From contig CALJDU010000033.1 in NCBI GenBank assembly GCA_938024995.1, positions 186,001 to 250,000 on the forward strand: 64,000 nucleotides of DNA, written 5' to 3'. The notes beneath the pieces were generated by a model. That model did not search any database. It was not told where the DNA came from and saw only the letters and a list, made by a program, of their open reading frames with translations. Source of the stretch: an uncultured bacterium (GTDB lineage Bacteria > Myxococcota_A > Polyangia > Polyangiales > Houyiibacteriaceae). The translations under genes were made by a program, and so were the position numbers. Positions 59,403 to 64,000 of this stretch are shown piece after piece. Each line of letters opens with the position of its first letter. The stretch's first letter is position 1.

Positions 59403-59875
59403 TCTTCCTCAGCGGCGGTGGGAGCCTTCAGGTCGCGCGGCTTCTCGCCGGTCGCGTCAGTCGACAAGATATAGAGCTGCGCCGCTGGCAAGACGACGAG
59501 GTAGGGGACGACCAAGACCGCGCCGGTTCCGAGCAGCGCCGCGCCGCCCATCCCAACCGGACCGTAGAGGCCCGACAAGTGACCGGCGGTGAGCACGAGC
59601 AGCGTCGTCACGACCAGCCCGGCGGCGAGGGCGAGGCCAGCGACCAAACGCCCAAAGCTCGCGCTCCAACCCGACGTCGTCACCAAGCCGAAACCGGCGA
59701 CCAGGAAGAGCGCGCCGAGCGAGGCGCCCACGAGGTCGATCGGCCACCAGCGCGCGGGCAGCCCAAACACGATGCCCACCAGGAGCAGCGCCCCGGTGAT
59801 GAGATCAAAGGCCCCGAGGAGCCGATGGCCGCGCGGGAGTTGAACCCCGCGCGCGTTTGAGTTGGCTGCCGTCAT
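59399..59875 (-). CDS. Four-TM membrane protein
   Basis: 158 residues from the ATG at 59875 (a longer upstream frame is compositionally odd). Four hydrophobic segments: LLGAFDLITGALLLVGIVFGL, LVGASLGALFLVAGFGLVT, LVAGLALAAGLVVTTLLVL and ALLGTGAVLVVPYLVVLPAAQLYIL, joined by short loops. The C-terminal tail is charged (GEKPRDLKAPTAAEEE). No family recognised. It is coupled to the toroid gene by a 4-nt overlap. TACGTT ends 9 nt before the ATG. Confidence 0.72.
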   Translation of the reverse strand: MTAANSNARGVQLPRGHRLLGAFDLITGALLLVGIVFGLPARWWPIDLVGASLGALFLVAGFGLVTTSGWSASFGRLVAGLALAAGLVVTTLLVLTAGHLSGLYGPVGMGGAALLGTGAVLVVPYLVVLPAAQLYILSTDATGEKPRDLKAPTAAEEE

Positions 59876-59884
59876 GCGGCGCGG

Positions 59885-59890
59885 AACGTA
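59885..59890 (-). promoter_or_regulatory. TANNNT -10-like element before the four-TM gene
   Basis: TACGTT ends 9 nt before the ATG at 59875. Confidence 0.3.
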
Positions 59891-59918
59891 CCAGACTTTG
59901 CAGCCCAGTTCGTCGTGG

Positions 59919-61298
59919 TTAGCGGCTGACGGGTATCTGCCGATCGACGTTGAGCTCGTACTCCGTGCAGAGGCTGCCGCTCGGTTCTGAGACACGGTAG
60001 TCGACGGCTGGCGCACCAAACTCACAGGACGCCTCGAAGTTGGGCTGGGCGCACTCGAAGGAGCCGCTCGGAAGGAACGCCCCTTCGCAATCGGTATCGA
60101 GCGCGTTGGGGCCGTCCGCTCTTGCCGGGCACGTGAGGAGCGCGCGTACCGTCAGCGCAATCGGCGCCTCGATTCGGGTCGAGATCACGTACCTCGCCCC
60201 GAACCGTGCGACCGTCCGTGGGAGCGATACGAAGTCGACGTCGCCGCGCGTGATCGCCTCTCGGTTACGGAAGGTGGTGGTGGTCCCGAGGGTGCCGACC
60301 AGCGTCATGAACTTCGGTCGACCGATGAGGTTGTCCGGCGCGTCGAACGTGTCGTCGGGACAGGTACAGGTGTGGTCTTCGCACGTCCCCGTGCCAACGC
60401 CACACGTCCCGCAATCCCGACTCGAGCATGAGTTCTCAACCACGCCGCACGAGAGGAGCCCGCACGCGGGCAGCTCGGGGCATCGACACTCGCGCTCGCC
60501 GATCCCATCGCTCAGGTCGACGTCGCAGATCTCATCACCTTCGCACAGCTCGGGACACTTGATGACTTCACAACCGTTGAACACCGTTCCGCACGCCACA
60601 GCCGCGCAGAGCAGCTCGGTCGGCGTCGGCGTGCACACGCCGGGCTCACACATCCCCGCGTTGCAGCGCTCGCCGTCGGGACATCCGCAGACCACGGTTC
60701 CGCAGCCCGTCTCGAGCTCACCGCAGAAGCCAGGGTTGGCGGCGCACGAGTTCGTCGGCTCGCACACGCACTGGCCTTCGTCGCACTCCCACCCGTCTGC
60801 GCAGATGCCGCACACCACGGTCTCGCCGCATGTCTGAATCGTCCCGCAACGGCGTCCTCGCGACTCGCACGTATCGCGCTCGCACAAGCACAAGCCTTCC
60901 ACACAATCCTCGATGATCCCGCACGCGCAGTTCGCGGCGTTCCCGCATTGGTTCGTCACTTGACCACAGAGGCCGGCGCACTCGACCGGCTCGCACTCGT
61001 CTTGAACGCACAAGTTCTCCGCACAGGTCGACCCGTCTCCGCATTCTCCGCAATCGATCGTCCCGCCGCAGCCGTCATCGACATCGCCGCACAGACCGGA
61101 GAAGCACTCCCGCGGCGCGCACGACTCAGGCACTGAGTTGCAGAACCCGCTCGACCAACAAAAGAAGTCGGCTGGGCAGTCCCGGTCGTCAGCACAAGCG
61201 TAGATATCGTCGGGAATGTCGACCGAGCAGCCCGCGGCCGCCATGAAGAGGAGCATCAAAAGGACCGCGAGGCATCGCCGCGTGAGCTTGGTCGTCAT
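59919..61298 (-). CDS. Cys-rich lipoprotein with tandem disulfide modules
   Basis: 459 residues with a lipobox (LFMAAAGCSVD). Residues about 30-310 contain more than 40 cysteines in repeated modules of 30-40 residues (CADDRDCPADFFCWSSGFC; CGDVDDGCGGTIDCGECGDGSTC; CGELETGCGTVVCGCPDGERC). This is a common myxobacterial secreted architecture. The last 150 residues are cysteine-poor and look like a beta-sandwich (GRPKFMTLVGTLGTTTTFRNREA). Export followed by disulfide formation is implied. It shares one base with the stop of the TPR gene upstream (TGATG), so they form a pair. Confidence 0.82.
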   Translation of the reverse strand: MTTKLTRRCLAVLLMLLFMAAAGCSVDIPDDIYACADDRDCPADFFCWSSGFCNSVPESCAPRECFSGLCGDVDDGCGGTIDCGECGDGSTCAENLCVQDECEPVECAGLCGQVTNQCGNAANCACGIIEDCVEGLCLCERDTCESRGRRCGTIQTCGETVVCGICADGWECDEGQCVCEPTNSCAANPGFCGELETGCGTVVCGCPDGERCNAGMCEPGVCTPTPTELLCAAVACGTVFNGCEVIKCPELCEGDEICDVDLSDGIGERECRCPELPACGLLSCGVVENSCSSRDCGTCGVGTGTCEDHTCTCPDDTFDAPDNLIGRPKFMTLVGTLGTTTTFRNREAITRGDVDFVSLPRTVARFGARYVISTRIEAPIALTVRALLTCPARADGPNALDTDCEGAFLPSGSFECAQPNFEASCEFGAPAVDYRVSEPSGSLCTEYELNVDRQIPVSR

Positions 61299-62134
61299 CA
61301 GAACGTCCCCTGAAGCGAGAGCGAGCCGACGCCGACCCCGATGGAGACGCTCGCGGACTCAAGGTCGGAAGCGCGGACGTTCTTGCCGCCCGCGAAGTGC
61401 CAAATGAGCCCGGTGAGCACGGTCCCGATGCCGACCCCGCCCAGTACCCAGCCCGTGAGCGCGAACCGCGGTCCGCGATCGTGATCAAGCGAGACCTCGT
61501 TCCACGAGGCGCCCATCTCGGCGTTCTCGACGTTCGCGATCGAGCGCGCTCCGAGCGCGAGGAAGACGCCCCCCGCCACCGTCACCGCCGCTCCGATCGC
61601 CATGAGGTAGTACGGCCCGGGGCCAGGAGGAACGTAAACGAGGCGAGTCTCCTCCAGCGCTTCGGCGCGCGCCTGCTCCGCCGCTTGCCGTTGCTCGCGC
61701 TCCGCTTCCTCCTCGAACTGCGCGAGCGCCGCGGCGCGTTCGGCTTCGATGCGAGCCGCGTTGGCCTCTCGCTCAGCGATCGCGGTCCGCAAGACCTGAA
61801 TCCGCCCCTCCACGTTTTCACGCTGCGGTGCGTTGGGCATCGCGCGGACAAACTCCTCGTACGCGGCCACGGCCTCTTCGTCGCGCTGCAATCGCTCAGA
61901 GACGAGACCGATGTTGTAGAGCAGCGTGGTCCGATCGCTCAGGTCGTAGGCTTCTTGAAAGAGCCGAAGCGCGTCTTCAAAGCGTCCAGTGTCGTAGGCG
62001 ACCGTCGCTTCGCGGAAGGCGTCTCGGGCGCGGTTGTCTTGTGCGCTCGCGAGGGAGCCCATCGACGCGAGCATCAGAAGCGTAAAGAGAGATGAGCGAA
62101 GTACGCGGAAGACCGGCGACGTGTTCACCCACAC
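61298..62134 (-). CDS. TPR-domain secreted/membrane protein
   Basis: 278 residues (GTG start). A signal sequence LLMLASMGSLASAQ precedes TPR helices (FREATVAYDTGRFEDALRLFQEAYDLSDRTTLLYNIGLVSERLQRDEEAVAAYEEFV), an Ala/Glu-rich coiled coil (AERAAALAQFEEEAEREQRQAAEQARAEALEE), and two C-terminal TM helices (YLMAIGAAVTVAGGVFLALG; GWVLGGVGIGTVLTGLIW). This arrangement is common in myxobacteria. It is coupled to the Cys-rich lipoprotein downstream. Confidence 0.85.
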   Translation of the reverse strand: MWVNTSPVFRVLRSSLFTLLMLASMGSLASAQDNRARDAFREATVAYDTGRFEDALRLFQEAYDLSDRTTLLYNIGLVSERLQRDEEAVAAYEEFVRAMPNAPQRENVEGRIQVLRTAIAEREANAARIEAERAAALAQFEEEAEREQRQAAEQARAEALEETRLVYVPPGPGPYYLMAIGAAVTVAGGVFLALGARSIANVENAEMGASWNEVSLDHDRGPRFALTGWVLGGVGIGTVLTGLIWHFAGGKNVRASDLESASVSIGVGVGSLSLQGTF

Positions 62135-62219
62135 AGCTTGGCGGGCTCACGTCAGCTCGACGAGCGATGGAAAAGACAACGCCGCCTTACGGACGACCGA
62201 AAATGGGTGAGGCGTCCGG

Positions 62220-63821
62220 TTATCGACCACGCACATGAGGCGGCGCCCCGCGGGTGATGACCGTGTCTGCGCCGAAGCGGGTCGCGTCCACGTCGGGATA
62301 GTCGAGGGTGTAGTGAAGTCCACGGCTCTCCTTTCGAGAGAGCGCGCACATGATGATCAACTCGGCGACGTCCGCGATATTTCGCAGCTCCAGCATGTCG
62401 CGGTTGACCAGGTGACTCCAGTAGTACTCGCGGATCTCTTCTTGGAGGAGCGCGATCCGGCGCGCCGCGCGGCGGAGGCGTTTGTCGGTCCGTACGATCC
62501 CAACGTAGTTCCACATGAAGCGACGAAGCTCGTCCCAGTTCTGGCTGACCACGACCTCTTCGTTACTCGCGATGGCCGACCCAACGTCCCACTCCGGCAC
62601 GCTCCCGGCGCTCACGAGCTCGTTGCCCGCCGCCAGCGCGTTCGCGGCGCGGTATCCGTAGACCAAACCTTCGAGGAGCGAGTTTGAAGCGAGGCGGTTC
62701 GCGCCGTGGAGACCTGAGCAGGTCACTTCGCCGATGGCCCAGAGACCGGGCAGCGAGCTACGCCCGTCCTGATCGACGACCACGCCCCCGCACATGTAGT
62801 GCGCCGCGGGGACCACCGGGATCGGCTCCGTCCGCATATCGATGCCGTACTTCATGCACCGCGCGTGGATGTTCGAGAAACGCTTCGCGAGGAACTCGCC
62901 GTTCTCGTGGGTCATGTCGAGGAAAACCGAGTCGGCTCCGCTCCGCTTCATCTCGTAATCGATCGCGCGCGCGACCACGTCACGAGGCGCGAGGTCTTTC
63001 TGCTCGTGATGTGACGCCATGAACGCGGTGCCGTCCGCGCGCCTGAGGATCCCGCCCTCCCCGCGAAGCGCTTCGCTGATCAAGAAGCTGCCGGCCTTCG
63101 GGTGGTAGAGCGACGTCGGGTGGAACTGGAAGAACTCCATGTTCGCGAGCTCCGCGCCTGCGCGGTACGCCATCGCGACCCCGTCGCCCGTCGCGACGTC
63201 GGGGTTGCTCGTGTAGAGGTAGACCTTGCCCGCGCCTCCGGCGGCCAAGATGGTCGCGCCCGCGGTGAGGGTGTGGACCTCGCCGGTCGTCTCGTGGAGC
63301 ACGTACGCGCCGCTCACCTGACGCGGACCGCCGAAGCGGCTGGTCTCGATCAAGTCGACCGCCATGTGTTCTTCGTGGATCGTGATCTGCGGATGCTCGT
63401 TGGCAGCGGCCACCAGCGCGCGCTGCACTTCGCGACCCGTGATGTCACCGGCGTGAATGACACGTCGCGCGCTGTGCCCACCCTCCATCGTGAGGTCGAG
63501 CTCGCCCGCTTCGTTCTTGCTGAACTCGGCGCCCAGCTCCATCAGTTCGAGCACCCGCTTCGGGCCCTCGGTGATGACCATCTCCACGACCTTTTCGTGG
63601 CTCAGGCCTCCGCCGGTTCCGAGCGTGTCGCTGACGTGCGCGTCGGTGGTGTCGTCAGGGTCGAGCACGGCCGCGATGCCGCCTTGTGCCCAGTTCGTCG
63701 CGGAGTCGGTTCGCGAGCGCTTCGTCACGATCGTCACGCGACCATGTTCCGCGGCCCGGAGAGCGAAGGAGAGCCCCGCGATCCCGCTGCCGATCACTAG
63801 ATATTCACACTCGGTGCGCAT
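62220..63821 (-). CDS. nadB: L-aspartate oxidase
   Basis: 533 residues. FAD-binding GSGIAGLSFALRAAEHG at the N-terminus, SATNWAQGGIAAVL, EGGHSARRVIHAGDITGREV, FFQFHPTSLYHP, and SLPGLWAIGEVTCSGLHGANRLASNSLLEGLV are characteristic of NadB. The enzyme oxidises L-aspartate to iminoaspartate, which NadA converts with dihydroxyacetone phosphate to quinolinate in NAD biosynthesis. NadA/NadC are not in this window. TACGCT ends 6 nt before the ATG; the gene is probably monocistronic. Confidence 0.96.
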   Translation of the reverse strand: MRTECEYLVIGSGIAGLSFALRAAEHGRVTIVTKRSRTDSATNWAQGGIAAVLDPDDTTDAHVSDTLGTGGGLSHEKVVEMVITEGPKRVLELMELGAEFSKNEAGELDLTMEGGHSARRVIHAGDITGREVQRALVAAANEHPQITIHEEHMAVDLIETSRFGGPRQVSGAYVLHETTGEVHTLTAGATILAAGGAGKVYLYTSNPDVATGDGVAMAYRAGAELANMEFFQFHPTSLYHPKAGSFLISEALRGEGGILRRADGTAFMASHHEQKDLAPRDVVARAIDYEMKRSGADSVFLDMTHENGEFLAKRFSNIHARCMKYGIDMRTEPIPVVPAAHYMCGGVVVDQDGRSSLPGLWAIGEVTCSGLHGANRLASNSLLEGLVYGYRAANALAAGNELVSAGSVPEWDVGSAIASNEEVVVSQNWDELRRFMWNYVGIVRTDKRLRRAARRIALLQEEIREYYWSHLVNRDMLELRNIADVAELIIMCALSRKESRGLHYTLDYPDVDATRFGADTVITRGAPPHVRGR

Positions 63822-63827
63822 TCCAAA

Positions 63828-63833
63828 AGCGTA
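63828..63833 (-). promoter_or_regulatory. TANNNT -10-like element before nadB
   Basis: TACGCT ends 6 nt before the ATG at 63821. Confidence 0.4.
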
Positions 63834-63880
63834 GAGGCGTTCGGCGCTCGTGTCTCGCGAGAAGCGTCTCGGGCCGGCGC

Positions 63881-63916
63881 GAAAAAGAAAAGCGCCGCCT
63901 GGGAAGGCGACGCTTT
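63881..63916 (-). terminator. Rho-independent terminator of the gene at the right edge
   Basis: On the minus strand AAAGCG-x-CGCCT / AGGCG-x-CGCTTT forms an 11-bp stem with one mismatch and a 4-nt loop, followed by TTTCTTTTTC. It lies 32 nt beyond the stop codon at 63948. Confidence 0.8.
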
Positions 63917-63947
63917 CGTCTTGTTCGCGCTCAAGAACGCTTTGGCG

Positions 63948-64000
63948 TCAGCCTCCGCACATCATCCGCTGGCCGTAGCGAAGGTATGTGCTGCACATCG
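63948..64000 (-). CDS. 3' end of an unidentified gene (partial)
   Basis: The minus strand ends in a frame reading MCSTYLRYGQRMMCGG then TGA at 63948-63950. Two Cys near the end and the downstream terminator suggest the true C-terminus of a Cys-containing protein. Too little is visible to identify it. Confidence 0.5.
   Translation of the reverse strand, partial: MCSTYLRYGQRMMCGG

Noticed and set aside
1..64000. Mobile elements, integrases, att sites, CRISPR arrays, rRNA genes
   Set aside because: No transposase/integrase motif, terminal repeats, regularly spaced direct repeats or rRNA segments were found; composition is uniform.

Overview
The window looks like a chromosomal segment of a myxobacterium (Myxococcota), probably of the Polyangiales/Sandaracinus type. 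This rests on very high GC with strongly GC-biased third codon positions, many secreted lipoproteins with Asp/Cys-rich MopE-type repeats, FG-GAP/CARDB and C-type-lectin modules, a Gld-type ABC gene set, TIGR02996 companion-domain proteins, an MXAN_5187-like sensor and a MYXO-CTERM-like tail. The genus is inference; no rRNA is present. No phage, insertion sequence or CRISPR array was seen, and the region reads as ordinary core plus lineage-specific chromosome.

Left part (1-10160). A long minus-strand operon (6973 down past the left edge) encodes a cupredoxin-like secreted protein, a double-TM sensor-like protein, a lipoprotein, an MlaE-type permease, a small membrane protein, an FtsX-type permease, a LolD/MacB-type ATPase and a TPR protein cut by the window edge. 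Upstream lie a diacylglycerol-kinase-like lipid kinase, pterin-carbinolamine dehydratase, a small basic protein and FabH. A tRNA-Leu(CAA) with promoter and terminator follows.

Middle-left (10442-25057). A large secreted protein joins RTX-like repeats, a gingipain-type C25 fold and a C-terminal anchor. It is followed by an OafA-type acyltransferase with SGNH domain, then the GldA-GldF-GldG-DUF4340 block on the minus strand. A 1050-residue lipoprotein with about 20 MopE-type repeats and a divergently placed MopE/C-type-lectin lipoprotein come next.

Middle (25058-41053). A PpiC-type lipoprotein, a 58-residue double-CxxC miniprotein, an esterase lipoprotein, a zinc carboxypeptidase with a YihY/BrkB membrane protein, a QEGLA/DUF1704 protein, an FG-GAP/CARDB lipoprotein, a DUF6935-like protein with an AlkD-type DNA glycosylase, a GNAT acetyltransferase, a PAP2 phosphatase and a beta-barrel-like protein.

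Core block (41054-45139): radC, then rpmH-rnpA-yidD-yidC-khpB/jag, the classical ribosome/membrane-insertion cluster, here without dnaA or mnmE. It is followed by a decayed metallophosphoesterase remnant and a minus-strand SDR-GST-DGPF-ECF sigma operon (ECF42-like).

Right part (48608-64000): Mrp/ApbC; a tandem pair of BRCT-like/pentapeptide/TIGR02996 proteins; a zinc-ribbon protein; a penicillin-acylase-type Ntn hydrolase; an alpha/alpha-toroid membrane protein; a four-TM protein; a Cys-rich lipoprotein with its TPR partner; nadB; and the 3' end of a further gene at the edge.

A recurrent signal across the window is a TANNNT hexamer ending 5-9 nt before the start codon in about a dozen genes that head transcription units and mostly lack a Shine-Dalgarno sequence. 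This pattern is consistent with leaderless transcription.
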